Part shown: positions 7,670 through 16,790 of the stretch, piece after piece | Numbering within the stretch: the first letter of the stretch is position 1 | Layout of the letters: every line of letters starts with the position of its first letter | NCBI RefSeq assembly: GCF_900046475.1 | Contig: NZ_FCOU01000003.1 | Span: forward strand, 62,001-126,000 | DNA: 64,000 nucleotides | From: Collinsella ihumii | GTDB lineage: Bacteria > Actinomycetota > Coriobacteriia > Coriobacteriales > Coriobacteriaceae | Reading direction: 5' to 3' | Made by a program: the position numbers and the translations under genes | The notes under the pieces: generated by a model | The model's database searches: none | Told to the model about the DNA's origin: nothing | The model's input: only the letters and a program-made list of their open reading frames with translations

Positions 7670-9394
7670 ATGGTCAACGGCCGCCTCGTTCGGCTCGGCA
7701 ACCGCGCGATGCGCTATATGCTCGCGCAGGTTGCATTCCAATGGATCGCCCTCGTGGCGAACATCGCGCTCATCGGCGGCATCGCCTACCTCTTTCACCT
7801 CGTCATCGCGAAGAGCCTCGCCGCTCACCATATGGCCATCGGCGCATGCGCCGCGCTCGTATGCCTCACCATCCGATTCGCTGCCACGCGCGCCGCGGCC
7901 CATATGAGCCACCTGTCCGCACGCAGCGTGAAGGACACGTTGCGCCGCGCGCTGTTCGACAAGATGCTCGCGCTCGGTCCCGTATACGCGCAGCAGACGT
8001 CCACCTCCGAGGTCGTGCAGGTGGCGGGCGAGGGCGTCGAGCAGATTGAAACCTACTTCGGCCTCTACCTGCCGCAGTTGCTGTATGCGCTGCTTGCACC
8101 GCTTACGCTGTTCGCCGTTATCGCACCCATCTCGCTTCCGGTCGCCGTGGGCCTCATCGCCTGCGTCCCGCTCATCCCGCTCGCCATCGCGGCGGTCCAG
8201 ACCATCGCCAAGCGCCTGCTCGCCTCGTACTGGGACCAGTATGCCGAGCTGGGCGACAGCTTTTTGGAAAATCTCCAGGGCCTCACCACCCTCAAGGTCT
8301 ACGAGGCCGACGCGCACAAGGCCGAGCAGATGGATGCGGAGGCCGAGACGTTTCGCCGCGTGACCATGCGCGTGCTCACCATGCAGCTCAACTCGATCAT
8401 CGTCATGGACCTCGTCGCATACGGCGGTGCAGCCCTCGGCATCGCGCTCGCCGTCTCGGCACTCGCCGACGGACGCATCGGCCTGCCCGCCTGCCTTGCC
8501 ATCATCATCCTGTCGAGCGAGTTCTTCATCCCCATGCGCACGCTCGGCAGCTACTTCCACACCGCCATGAACGGCTCGGCGGCAGCGGACCGCATCTTCG
8601 CGATCCTCGACGCGCCCGAACCGTCCCCGGGCGCGCGCGAGCTCCCCGAACGGCGCAACCGCATCGAGATCCAAGGGCTCAGCTTCGCCTACACGCCAGA
8701 GCGCGAGGTCCTCCACGACGTCGCGCTCGCCATCGAACCCGGCTCGCTGGTGGGCGTCGCCGGCACCTCGGGATCGGGTAAGTCAACGCTCGCCTCCATC
8801 ATTTCCGGCAGGCTCACCGGCTATACGGGCACCGCGAGGATCGGCGGGGTCGACGTGCGCGATATCGAGCGTGAGAGCCTGGCACGCCACGTGGTCGTGG
8901 TCCCCACCTCCGGCTACCTGTTTAGCGGCACCCTGCGCGAAAACCTCCTTATGGGCAACCCGCATGCCACCGACGAGCAGCTCGAGCGCGCACTCGCCCA
9001 GGCGCGCATCGACGCGTTCGTGCGCGAAAACGGCGGACTCGACATGCCGATCACCGAGGGCGCGCGCAACCTCTCCGGCGGACAGCGCCAGCGGCTGTGC
9101 ATTGCCCGCGCGCTGCTGACGAGCGCCGAGACCCTCATCTTCGACGAGGCGAGCTCCAATATCGACGCGGACTCCGAAGCGGCCATCGCCGAGGTCATAC
9201 GCGAGATCGCAGGGGAGCGCACCGTCGTGGTGGTCAGCCATCGTCTGGCGAACCTCGTTCACGCCGACATGATCTATCTGCTCGACGGCGGGAGCGTGGC
9301 CGAACAGGGCACACACTCGGAGCTCGTGGCCGCGCATGGCGCCTACGCCGCGTTCTGGCGCGCCCAGCATGAGCTGGAAAGGAACGTCGCATGA
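7670..9394 (+). CDS. ABC transporter permease/ATPase, CydD-like
   Basis: This 574-residue fused membrane/ATPase protein has a six-helix transmembrane domain (residues 15-310). Its cytoplasmic loop YWDQYAELGDSFLENLQGLTTLKVYEAD matches the CydD branch of exporters. The ATPase domain has Walker A GTSGSGKST, signature LSGGQRQ and Walker B LIFDEASSNID. CydDC pairs export glutathione or cysteine and are needed for cytochrome bd assembly in other bacteria (family knowledge); no cyd oxidase genes are in this window, so the substrate here is open. The ATG at 7670 follows GGAAGGG. Its stop overlaps the partner's start by ATGA. Confidence 0.85.
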   Translation: MVNGRLVRLGNRAMRYMLAQVAFQWIALVANIALIGGIAYLFHLVIAKSLAAHHMAIGACAALVCLTIRFAATRAAAHMSHLSARSVKDTLRRALFDKMLALGPVYAQQTSTSEVVQVAGEGVEQIETYFGLYLPQLLYALLAPLTLFAVIAPISLPVAVGLIACVPLIPLAIAAVQTIAKRLLASYWDQYAELGDSFLENLQGLTTLKVYEADAHKAEQMDAEAETFRRVTMRVLTMQLNSIIVMDLVAYGGAALGIALAVSALADGRIGLPACLAIIILSSEFFIPMRTLGSYFHTAMNGSAAADRIFAILDAPEPSPGARELPERRNRIEIQGLSFAYTPEREVLHDVALAIEPGSLVGVAGTSGSGKSTLASIISGRLTGYTGTARIGGVDVRDIERESLARHVVVVPTSGYLFSGTLRENLLMGNPHATDEQLERALAQARIDAFVRENGGLDMPITEGARNLSGGQRQRLCIARALLTSAETLIFDEASSNIDADSEAAIAEVIREIAGERTVVVVSHRLANLVHADMIYLLDGGSVAEQGTHSELVAAHGAYAAFWRAQHELERNVA

Positions 9395-11040
9395 GCCGTC
9401 TGACCGTTATGAGACGCCTGATCGGCCTGGTCGGCCCCCTTTGGGGCATCATGGCGCTTGCAGTCGGAGCGGGCGTTGCCGGGCACCTCGCCGCTATCGC
9501 CGTTCCCACCCTCGGCACGACCGCCGCCCTGTCCGCGGCGGGTTTGGACGGCCTTCCGAACGCAGCGCAGCTGCTCGGGGTCCTTGTCGTCTGCGCCGTC
9601 GCACGCGGCATCCTGCATTACCTGGAGCAGATGGCGAACCATTACATCGCCTTCAAGCTGCTCGCACGCATCCGCCACCGCGTGTTCGCCGCACTGCGCC
9701 GTCTGGCGCCCGCGAAGCTCTCGGGCCGCAACCGGGGCGACCTCATCTCCCTTATCACGGGCGACATCGAGCTGCTCGAGGTCTTCTACGCGCACACCAT
9801 CTCGCCGATCGCCATCGCGCTGGGCGTGAGCTGCGCCGTCGTGGCGGTCGAGGCCGCCATCCATCCCCTGTTCGGCCTGCTCGCGGCCGTCGCCTTCGCC
9901 TTCGTGGGCATCGCGGTGCCCCTGGCGGCCAACCGAGCATCCGGGCAAGCCGGGCGCGCGTTTCGCCACGAGCTGGGCGACCTTGACGCCTATCTGCTCG
10001 ACACCCTGCGCGGCCTGGGCGAAGCCATGCAGTACCGCGTCGCCCGGGCGCGAGGCGAGGAGTTCTTCCGCCGCAGCAGCTCGCTTGCCGACCACGAGTC
10101 CCGCCTCAAGGATCGCGCCGGCGCCAACCAGGCGGTCATGGCCATCATCGTGTGGGCTTTCGACCTCGCCCTAGTCGGCGCGGGCGTATACCTGCACCAG
10201 ATGGGCCAGATTACTCTCGACCAACTGATGATCGGCGTCGTGCTCCTCATGAGCTCATTCGGCCCGGTGCTGGCGCTCGCGAGCCTGGGCACCGGGCTCC
10301 AGCAGACCTTCGCCGCCGGCGAACGCGTGCTGGAGCTTCTGGACGAGCAGCCGGTCGTCGAGGCAATCGCACACGGCGCGGCGCCCTCCGACGCAAGCGC
10401 CGAGATCGACCGGGTGTCGTTCGCCTACGCTGGCGACCCGGTGCTCGCCGACGTCTCCCTTGCCGTCGAACCCGGCTCCATCGTGGGCATTTCCGGAAAA
10501 AGCGGCTCGGGCAAATCGACCCTGCTCTCCCTCATGATGCGTTTTTACGACGTCGATACGGGCGCCGTCAAAATCGGCGGCGTCGACGTGCGCGACGCCT
10601 CGACGCATGCGCTGCGCGAAACCGAGGCCCTTGTGGAGCAGCAGACCCATCTGTTCAACGAGAGCCTGGCCGACAACATCCGCATCGGACGGCTCGACGC
10701 GACCGACGAGGAGGTCATGGCGGCCGCGCGTGCCGCATGCATCCACGACACCATCGCCCAGCTGCCCGAGGGCTACGCCACACGCGCCGGCGAGCTGGGC
10801 GACCGACTGTCCGCAGGCGAGAGGCAGCGCATCGGTCTTGCCCGCGCGCTGCTACGGCGCGCACCGATCCTGCTGCTCGATGAGCCGACCTCCAATCTTG
10901 ACAGCCTGAATGAGGCCGCCATCCTGCGCGTCCTTCGCGAGCAGCACGGCGAGCGCACCGTCGTTGTCGTCAGCCATCGAGAAAGCACCATGGCGATCAC
11001 CGATAGCGTCGTGTCGCTCGAGCGCGGCCGTGTGAGCTGA
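9391..11040 (+). CDS. ABC transporter permease/ATPase, CydC-like partner
   Basis: This 549-residue protein has a membrane domain (residues 10-310) and an ATPase domain with Walker A GKSGSGKST, signature LSAGERQ and Walker B LLLLDEPTSNLDS. The signature has Ala and Glu in place of the usual Gly-Gly, but Walker B keeps the catalytic glutamate. The gene overlaps the upstream CydD-like gene by 4 bases, so the two are translated together and presumably form a heterodimer. Other heterodimeric exporter families would be compatible. DUF454 and NOSP genes follow closely and may belong to the same transcript. Confidence 0.85.
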   Translation: MSRLTVMRRLIGLVGPLWGIMALAVGAGVAGHLAAIAVPTLGTTAALSAAGLDGLPNAAQLLGVLVVCAVARGILHYLEQMANHYIAFKLLARIRHRVFAALRRLAPAKLSGRNRGDLISLITGDIELLEVFYAHTISPIAIALGVSCAVVAVEAAIHPLFGLLAAVAFAFVGIAVPLAANRASGQAGRAFRHELGDLDAYLLDTLRGLGEAMQYRVARARGEEFFRRSSSLADHESRLKDRAGANQAVMAIIVWAFDLALVGAGVYLHQMGQITLDQLMIGVVLLMSSFGPVLALASLGTGLQQTFAAGERVLELLDEQPVVEAIAHGAAPSDASAEIDRVSFAYAGDPVLADVSLAVEPGSIVGISGKSGSGKSTLLSLMMRFYDVDTGAVKIGGVDVRDASTHALRETEALVEQQTHLFNESLADNIRIGRLDATDEEVMAAARAACIHDTIAQLPEGYATRAGELGDRLSAGERQRIGLARALLRRAPILLLDEPTSNLDSLNEAAILRVLREQHGERTVVVVSHRESTMAITDSVVSLERGRVS

Positions 11041-11095
11041 TACACGGGCACATCCCGACACCCCGTCTGACCCCAACCGTAAAGATTGGACTCCC

Positions 11096-11509
11096 ATGAT
11101 CAACAAGATTCTGTTCTGCCTCGCCTGGCTGGTCCTCGGCCTCGGCGCCATCGGCGTCGCGATTCCTCTGCTGCCCACCACGCCGCTCGTGCTGCTCGCC
11201 TCGGCGCTGTTCGCCAAAAGCAGTCCGCGCTTCGAGGCGTGGCTGCGCACCACGCGCCTCTACCGCAGCTACGTGGTCCCGTTTCGCGAGTCCGGCGGGA
11301 TGACGGCACGCAAGAAGGTGTCGATGTTTGCCGTCACGTCCGCGACCTGCCTGATCAGCTTCGCGCTGGTGGACGCCCTGCCCGCCCGCCTCGTTCTCAT
11401 CTGCGTGGTGTGCGGCATGGGCATCGCGCTTCTCACCAAGATCCGCACCATCTCGCCCGAGGAGGACGCGCTGCTGCGCGCCCAGTGGGACGAGACCGCG
11501 CAAGCATAG
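11096..11509 (+). CDS. DUF454 (YbaN-like) inner-membrane protein
   Basis: This 137-residue protein starts with the typical DUF454 opening, a hydrophobic helix followed by GAIGVAIPLLPTTPLVLLASALFAKSSPRFEAWL. Two further membrane helices lie around residues 77-115, and the C-terminus is soluble and acidic. The family is widespread, and its biochemical role is not established. It lies 55 bases after the CydC-like gene and 24 bases before the NOSP gene, all in the same direction. Confidence 0.85.
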   Translation: MINKILFCLAWLVLGLGAIGVAIPLLPTTPLVLLASALFAKSSPRFEAWLRTTRLYRSYVVPFRESGGMTARKKVSMFAVTSATCLISFALVDALPARLVLICVVCGMGIALLTKIRTISPEEDALLRAQWDETAQA

Positions 11510-11533
11510 CACCCGACCGCATGAGGAGCCCGC

Positions 11534-11887
11534 ATGCCCAAAGCACCTGATAGCCCCGCCGTCGCGCGCCGCCGCGAGCGAGAGAAGCGCGTCGTTTCGC
11601 AGATGATCGCCCTTTCCTGCCGTGCACACCACCAAGACGCCGCGCGCACCGAGACCGCATACTGCGGCGAGCCGGTCTGCCCCGCCTGCGCAAAGCTCGA
11701 CGCCTTCGCCGCGCGCCGTACCGAGCTGTGCCCCCACATGGCAACCAAGACTTCGTGCAACCGGTGCGCCACGCACTGCTACCCGCCCGCCATGCGCGAG
11801 CAGATCCGCGCGGTGATGCGCTTCGCAGGCCCACGCATGCTGCTGCACCATCCCATCGCCGCGGTTCGCCACCTTTTGGGAACGTAG
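11534..11887 (+). CDS. NOSP / YgbA-family cysteine-rich protein
   Basis: This 117-residue protein matches the 'nitrous oxide-stimulated promoter' family (YgbA in E. coli). The core REKRVVSQMIALSCRAHH is followed by paired cysteines in CGEPVCPAC, LCPHMATKTSCNRCATHCY and a C-terminal MRFAGPRMLLHHP segment. The cysteines suggest metal binding or redox sensing. In enterobacteria the homologue is induced by nitric oxide through NsrR (family knowledge). A good GAGGAG site precedes the ATG. Sitting behind a CydDC-like pair, it suggests a nitrosative or redox-stress theme for this cluster (inference). Confidence 0.8.
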   Translation: MPKAPDSPAVARRREREKRVVSQMIALSCRAHHQDAARTETAYCGEPVCPACAKLDAFAARRTELCPHMATKTSCNRCATHCYPPAMREQIRAVMRFAGPRMLLHHPIAAVRHLLGT

Positions 11888-11930
11888 GGGCGACGGCGCG
11901 AGCGACCCCGATCACCCGCCTACCCGAACC

Positions 11931-12959
11931 CTACTCGTCCTTCCCGAACGCGCGCATGAGCAGGGTGACGATGCCGCAGATCATGCCGCCGACGGGCCAG
12001 GTGACCCAAAACCACGCAGCCGAGGTGCCCAGCGGCTCGAATTCGTCCGGATTCGCCGACGTGAGCACCGGTGCGAACAGCAGGCCCAGGCCGACGATGG
12101 TGGCCACGATCATGATGGCACCGCAGATCGCACCGATCTTGCGGTCGGCGCGCTTGGTGGCAAGCAACGCCTCGCGGCGCGCATCGTCGAGCTCAACGGC
12201 GACGATCTCCTCGACCTCAAGCTCTTCGCCCACGGACCGGTTGTACTCCGCCACGTCGATGCGGCCGAGCAGCATGCCGTAGTGCGTGATGTTCCAGACG
12301 CCCAGGGCGATAAAGAACATGAGGAAGAACAGCGCGATGTTCTCCGCCGTCTTCTCGAGCATGATGAGGCAGCCGATGCCCGCAAAGATGAAGGCGATAC
12401 CCGCAATCAGACCGCCCGAGAACGCCTTCCGAGCAGCCAAACGGTCGTCTTCGGTATAGAAGTCCTCCACGTACGGGTGCGCGCGCTGGAATGCGGCGTG
12501 CTCCATACCGGCGGGAATAAGGAACGCGAGGCCTGCCAGGACGCCGGCGAGCACGATGATGACGAACAGCCCGTCGCGTGCCCCGACCGAAGCCAGCTCG
12601 ACCGCGCCTTCGAAGAACAGCCCGATCGCGATGCCCAGAAGGATCGCCGCGATACCCGTAGGGACCTTCCAGGCCATCATGCGCTGATGCTCGTCGTAGC
12701 CGCACACGTCGGTCGGCGGACCGGCGGGCACGGTCACCTCGGGCTCGGGAGCGCGCGAAGTGAGGTCGCCTTGGACAAGGTCGTCGAGCGTGCAGCCGAA
12801 GATCTGGCACATCTTGAGAAGCTTGTCCATCTCGGGATAGCTTTTCTCGGCTTCCCACTTGGTGACCGACTGGCGGGACACCCCGAGCAGCATGGCGAGC
12901 TGCTCTTGGGTCATGTTGCGCGAGGCGCGCAGGTGCTGAAGGTTGTCGCGAAAGCTCAT
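11931..12959 (-). CDS. XRE-family regulator with C-terminal membrane domain
   Basis: This 342-residue protein has an N-terminal Cro/C1-type helix-turn-helix (residues 3-60: LRASRNMTQEQLAMLLGVSRQSVTKWE). A linker follows, then about five hydrophobic helices in two blocks (residues 100-150 and 190-230) and a final pair near the C-terminus. Such membrane-tethered XRE regulators are common in Gram-positives and usually act on neighbouring membrane genes. The target here is unknown; the convergent NOSP/DUF454 cluster and the toxin-antitoxin locus are nearest. The ATG at 12959 is preceded by AAAGG. Confidence 0.85.
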   Translation of the reverse strand: MSFRDNLQHLRASRNMTQEQLAMLLGVSRQSVTKWEAEKSYPEMDKLLKMCQIFGCTLDDLVQGDLTSRAPEPEVTVPAGPPTDVCGYDEHQRMMAWKVPTGIAAILLGIAIGLFFEGAVELASVGARDGLFVIIVLAGVLAGLAFLIPAGMEHAAFQRAHPYVEDFYTEDDRLAARKAFSGGLIAGIAFIFAGIGCLIMLEKTAENIALFFLMFFIALGVWNITHYGMLLGRIDVAEYNRSVGEELEVEEIVAVELDDARREALLATKRADRKIGAICGAIMIVATIVGLGLLFAPVLTSANPDEFEPLGTSAAWFWVTWPVGGMICGIVTLLMRAFGKDE

Positions 12960-13388
12960 GGCGGGGCCTTTCTGGTAGATGCCGTTATGTCTTGCCGGCA
13001 CCTCCAGTATGCGGGCGCCATCGGCCCCATTCTACCAACCGGAGGGCTGCATTTTGGCCTCCAGCATGGCAACCATAAGGCGCCCTGCGGTTGCCATGCC
13101 CAGCTCAGAGGGCATGTTCAGGAATCTTCGGCCACCATGGAGCACGATTGCGCCCGCGCGGCAGCAACGCGGCCAACCCGCCATCCGCCCGAAGGGATCC
13201 GGGGCCGCGGGCGCTACCTGAGAGCCTCCTCGAGCATCCCCCTCACGGTGGCTATTTCCCGTTCGCATGCGGCATTCGACGTGCAGAGCCTGATGGCGGA
13301 GCCCAACGCGGACCCGCCCTCCTCATGTGCAACCGCACCCTTTGCGCTGACCCCACCCAATGCATCGTTTCGGATTGATCATCGTATA
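12960..13388. other. Intergenic region without a supported gene
   Basis: These 429 bases separate the XRE regulator from the MNT/HEPN pair. A minus-strand frame (about 13215-13375) is open and encodes an amphipathic C-terminal-like stretch, but it has no start codon with a ribosome-binding site. It may be a decayed gene end. Nothing else is recognised. Confidence 0.3.
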
Positions 13389-13408
13389 TGTATTCGATTT
13401 GCTATACA
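13389..13408 (+). promoter_or_regulatory. Candidate autoregulatory operator of the MNT/HEPN pair
   Basis: TGTAT (13389-13393) and ATACA (13404-13408) form an inverted repeat separated by 10 bases. It overlaps the -10-like TATACAAT, about 20 bases upstream of the antitoxin gene. A ribbon-helix-helix domain in the first gene makes autoregulation here plausible. Confidence 0.5.
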
Positions 13409-13429
13409 ATGTCATACAGAGGTGATCAT

Positions 13430-13930
13430 ATGTCGCAATCAGTTCTCAGTGTACGCATGGACAGCGATACCAAAGCCGCCTTTGCAGCATTTTGCGAAGA
13501 GGTTGGCATGAGCGTCTCCACCGCCATCAATCTGTTCGCTAGGCAAACCCTTCGTGAGCGGCGCATCCCGTTCGAAATCAGCACCGATCCCCTGCGCACC
13601 CGCGTGGCGGCGCAACCCGCACAGCGCGTTCTCTCGCGCGACGAGATAGCCGTCGCTGTCGCCCAAGCCGCCATGCGCGTGCCAGGCATTTCCGGCGTTG
13701 TGCTTTTTGGCTCGTATGCGCGCGGGGAAGCGCGACCCGACAGCGACATCGACCTGCGCATTGCTTACGACGAAGGAGCGCTGACGCTATTCGACCTTTC
13801 CGAATTCCTCCAAGACGTACAAGAGGCCACAGGGAAATCTGTTGACATCGTTTCTCGACACGACCTGGGAAACGATGACTTTGCCCGCGCAATCGAACGA
13901 GACGGGGTGACAATCTATGAGCGCACGTAA
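13430..13930 (+). CDS. Fusion antitoxin: RelB/DinJ-like RHH domain plus MNT nucleotidyltransferase
   Basis: Residues 1-50 of this 166-residue protein match RelB/DinJ antitoxins (VRMDSDTKAAFAAFCEEVGMSVSTAINLFARQ followed by IPFEI). Residues about 68-166 are a minimal nucleotidyltransferase with the motif GSYARGE at 94 and the acidic triad DSDID at 104-108. MntA-type enzymes neutralise HEPN toxins by adding AMP to them (family knowledge). The downstream HEPN gene overlaps by 14 bases. The start at 13430 follows AGAGGTG. Joining a DNA-binding RHH antitoxin domain to an MNT domain would let one protein repress the operon and modify the toxin. This is inferred from the domains; either domain could be inactive. 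Confidence 0.8.
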   Translation: MSQSVLSVRMDSDTKAAFAAFCEEVGMSVSTAINLFARQTLRERRIPFEISTDPLRTRVAAQPAQRVLSRDEIAVAVAQAAMRVPGISGVVLFGSYARGEARPDSDIDLRIAYDEGALTLFDLSEFLQDVQEATGKSVDIVSRHDLGNDDFARAIERDGVTIYERT

Positions 13931-14351
13931 CACGGATGACGGCCGTGTTGCTGAGCTTTGGCGCGTCCTAAACGAAACGGAGGAACGTGTCGCTGCACTC
14001 AAACTCACCAAAGAGCGCTTCGTATCAGATGAATCGCTACAAGGGCGCATCAATGTCGACGCGATCTTCATGTGCGTATTCCGCGCCACTGAGGAGGCTG
14101 GCAACATGTCTGACGAAACGAGGCGCGAGCACCCGACTATTCCATGGCGTGCCATTCACGGCATGCGTAATATCTTCGCCCACGACTATGGCAAGCTCGA
14201 TCGCGCAGCCATCTGGAACACGGTGGTTGCCGACTTCCCTGTGCTCAAAAGCTTTTGCCTAGATTATGCCGCACTCCACGGCATAGAGCTTTCTGGAGAC
14301 ACTGACCGATCCGTGCCGCGCCCTCTCGATACCTCTCCCGACGTCTTGTGA
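13917..14351 (+). CDS. HEPN (HepT-like) RNase toxin
   Basis: This 144-residue all-alpha protein is of the HEPN/DUF86 type. Its active-site motif RNIFAHDY (Arg84, His89, Tyr91) fits the family pattern R-x4-H-x-Y that defines HepT RNases. An upstream helix contains the typical DAIFMCVFRATEEAGNMS segment. HepT toxins cleave RNA, often tRNA 3' ends, and are silenced by tyrosine AMPylation from the adjacent MNT protein; Tyr91 is the expected target (family knowledge). It overlaps the antitoxin gene by 14 bases, so the two are co-translated. No frameshift or stop disrupts either gene, so the module appears intact. Confidence 0.8.
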   Translation: MSARNTDDGRVAELWRVLNETEERVAALKLTKERFVSDESLQGRINVDAIFMCVFRATEEAGNMSDETRREHPTIPWRAIHGMRNIFAHDYGKLDRAAIWNTVVADFPVLKSFCLDYAALHGIELSGDTDRSVPRPLDTSPDVL

Positions 14352-14650
14352 GGAGGCGGTATCGTCGCCCGGTGCCGTCGAGCCGTCCGCACCCGCTCCC
14401 GCCCCGCCGCCCCTCATCGAAGAGGAAGGCCTTAATTCATGAAAAACCTCGTGGTCGAACAGCCCTTTCCTGGGGAAACGCCAAACCGAACCTTCACTTA
14501 TTCATGAAAAAGTGCGGGGTTGACCGGAGACTCGGAGCACCGGTTGGCTGAACTCGGTCCACACAAGGAAACGGGGGCGGTCCTAAGACCGCCCCCGCGC
14601 AAAATAGGCTTTGTTGTCGTACGGGACATGCGCCCCTGCGAGCTCTTCCG
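14352..14650. other. Intergenic region with a terminator-like hairpin
   Basis: Between convergent genes lies a strong stem, GGGGGCGGTC with loop CTAA and GACCGCCCCC (within 14572-14597). It would end minus-strand transcription of the YeiH gene, although its T-run is poor. Two TTCATGAAAAA direct repeats occur about 70 bases apart (near 14436 and 14501). No gene is seen. Confidence 0.5.
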
Positions 14651-15703
14651 CTACCAGATGCCCAGAACGTGCTGCATGCCGAGCGACACGCACGCGATGG
14701 CGATCCAGCAGACAAGGCCCATCAGAATCGGCTTCCCGCCCGTGCGCACGAGCTTGACGATGTTCGTGTTGAAGCCGATCGCCGCCATCGCCATGATGAT
14801 GAAGAACTTCGAGAGCTCCTTGATGGGCGCGGTCACCGTCGCAGGCAATGCGAACACCGTGGTGATAACGCTCGCCAGCACGAAGAAGACGATGAAGAAC
14901 GGGAAGATCTTCTTGAGGTCGAACGTGCCTGCGGCCTGGCCGTCGCCCTCGCCCGCAGCTGCAGCGCGCTTGGCAAGACGCACCTGCCAGAACGCAAGCG
15001 CCAGCGTGATGGGGATGATGGCCAGCGTACGGGTCAACTTGACGATCGTCGCCGCGTCGAGCGTGTTGGCGCCGGGGTGCATGCCGTCCCATGCGGCCGC
15101 AGCCGCCGTCACCGACGAGGTGTCGTTGACCGCCGTTCCCGCGAACAGGCCGAAGCCCTCGTTGGAGAGGCCGAGCATCCCACCGAGCGTGGGAAACACC
15201 AGCGCTGCGATGACATTGAACAGGAAAATGACGCTGATGGCCTGGGCGATCTCCTCGTCATCGGCATCGATGACCGGCGCGGTGGCGGCGATGGCCGACC
15301 CTCCGCAGATAGACGAGCCCACGCCGACCAGCGTGGAGATCTTGCCGGGAATGTTCAGCGCACGGCAGAGCACGAAGGACACGATGAGCGACGTGGCGAT
15401 CGTGGAGACGATGATCGGCAGCGACGTAGCGCCCACCTGCGCGATCTGCGCGAGGTTCAAGCCGAAGCCGAGCAGGATGACGGCATACTGTAGCACCTTT
15501 TTCGACGTGAACTTGATGCCCTTCTGCAGCGGCTCTCCGGCACGCGCAGGCACCACGAGCGCCAGCACCATACCGATCAGGATGGCGAACACCGGCCCGC
15601 CGATCACCTCGAGCTGCTTGCCGAGCAGCCATGCGGGAATCGCGATGGCAAGGCAGAACAGCACGCCTTTCCACATACCCTTGAAGTCTTTCACCAGCTC
15701 CAT
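14651..15703 (-). CDS. YeiH-family membrane transporter (putative sulfate exporter family)
   Basis: This 350-residue protein has about ten hydrophobic helices and the conserved family segments [41 protein letters not shown] and [19 protein letters not shown]. It belongs to the UPF0324/YeiH family, sometimes annotated as sulfate exporters, with little direct evidence of substrate. The ATG at 15703 follows AGAGGA; an upstream in-frame start would add an unlikely 28-residue extension. A LysR regulator is transcribed divergently, the common arrangement for this family, and probably controls it. Confidence 0.85.
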   Translation of the reverse strand: MELVKDFKGMWKGVLFCLAIAIPAWLLGKQLEVIGGPVFAILIGMVLALVVPARAGEPLQKGIKFTSKKVLQYAVILLGFGLNLAQIAQVGATSLPIIVSTIATSLIVSFVLCRALNIPGKISTLVGVGSSICGGSAIAATAPVIDADDEEIAQAISVIFLFNVIAALVFPTLGGMLGLSNEGFGLFAGTAVNDTSSVTAAAAAWDGMHPGANTLDAATIVKLTRTLAIIPITLALAFWQVRLAKRAAAAGEGDGQAAGTFDLKKIFPFFIVFFVLASVITTVFALPATVTAPIKELSKFFIIMAMAAIGFNTNIVKLVRTGGKPILMGLVCWIAIACVSLGMQHVLGIW

Positions 15704-15757
15704 GTCGTGTCCTCTCGTCTGCGATATCGTTCCGCATGACATGCTACTCCCTGCGGT

Positions 15758-15788
15758 TATAATGATTTCAGATGCTTTGCTTATCATT
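15758..15788. promoter_or_regulatory. Divergent promoter/operator region for YeiH and its LysR regulator
   Basis: AATGAT (15761-15766) and ATCATT (15783-15788) form an inverted repeat with 16 bases between, in the AT-rich part of the 139-base divergent gap. TATAAT (15758-15763) overlaps it. The layout fits a LysR binding site covering a promoter; no clear -35 is seen for either strand. Confidence 0.45.
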
Positions 15789-15842
15789 CAATTAGTATTC
15801 GTGATGTGAAAAAACCTCTGTCCTAATTTCACGGGAGGCGCG

Positions 15843-16727
15843 GTGCTGGACTATCGGGCACATACGTTTCTGGAGGTCTACCGGCAGCGCAGCTACACGC
15901 GCGCGGCGGACGCGCTGCACATTTCACAACCCGCCGTATCGCAGCACATCCGCCAACTTGAGCAGCACTACGGCTGCCGCCTGTTCATCAAATCTGGGCG
16001 TGGCGTCGATCCCACCGAGGCGGCCGATGTGCTCTACCGGGCACTCAGCACCATGGAGCACGACGAAGATCGCCTTCAGGCGGATATCGACTCCCTATCG
16101 GACGCGAAGGCGCGGCGGGCGCCGTTGCGGTTCGGCTGCACGCGCACCATCGCCGACTACGTGGCGCCCCGCCTGCTCGCCGGACATCTGGAGCGCCATC
16201 CGGATGAGCGCATCCTCATGCAGGTGGAGAACACCGCCGAGCTTGTGGCGCGCATCGACGCGGGCGCCATCGACTTCGCGCTCGTGGAGGGGTCGTTTGA
16301 CCGCACCGTCTTCGACCACGAGGTCCTCTCGCATGAGCGCTACATCGCCGTCGCCGATCGGCCGATTGCGGCGGCACGCCTCGAGGACCTGCTCGCCTGC
16401 CGCCTCATCCTGCGCGAGGCGGGCTCGGGCACGCGCGAGATCCTCGAGCAGCACCTCGCCGCACGCAACCTCACCGTCAGCGATTTCGCCGGCATCATCG
16501 AGCTCGCGAGCATTCCCGCCATCAAGGCGTGCGTGCGCTCGGGCGCGGGCATCACGTTTCTGTACCGGGCGGCCGTCGAGGCCGAGCTTGCGCACGGCGA
16601 GCTGTTCGACATCACCCCGGCCGACATGCACATCGAGCATGCCTTCGCCCTCATCTGGCAGCGCGGGAGCCTGTTTGCCGAGCGCTACCGCGCCCTGCTG
16701 CGCGCCTGGCAGAACGCCCTCACGTGA
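15843..16727 (+). CDS. LysR-family transcriptional regulator (CysB/YeiE-like)
   Basis: This 294-residue protein has the N-terminal winged helix (FLEVYRQRSYTRAADALHISQPAVSQHIRQLEQHYGCRLF). A substrate-binding domain of the type-2 periplasmic fold covers residues 90-290, with the motif RLILREAGSGTREILEQ typical of the CysL/YeiE group. It starts with GTG at 15843 behind GGGAGG. It is divergent from the YeiH gene and presumably activates it in response to a small anion. The effector is not predictable. Confidence 0.9.
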   Translation: MLDYRAHTFLEVYRQRSYTRAADALHISQPAVSQHIRQLEQHYGCRLFIKSGRGVDPTEAADVLYRALSTMEHDEDRLQADIDSLSDAKARRAPLRFGCTRTIADYVAPRLLAGHLERHPDERILMQVENTAELVARIDAGAIDFALVEGSFDRTVFDHEVLSHERYIAVADRPIAAARLEDLLACRLILREAGSGTREILEQHLAARNLTVSDFAGIIELASIPAIKACVRSGAGITFLYRAAVEAELAHGELFDITPADMHIEHAFALIWQRGSLFAERYRALLRAWQNALT

Positions 16728-16732
16728 TACAG

Positions 16733-16760
16733 TTGACTGGTCAGTTTGATCATTTTTACT
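16733..16760 (+). promoter_or_regulatory. Probable promoter of the C_GCAxxG_C_C gene
   Basis: TTGACT (16733-16738) and TTTACT (16755-16760) are 16 bases apart, 30 bases upstream of the ATG. A TGAC-TG-GTCA inverted repeat overlaps the -35, which hints at a regulator site. Confidence 0.4.
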
Positions 16761-16790
16761 CCGTCCCCAGATGAGCAAAAGGAGACGACC

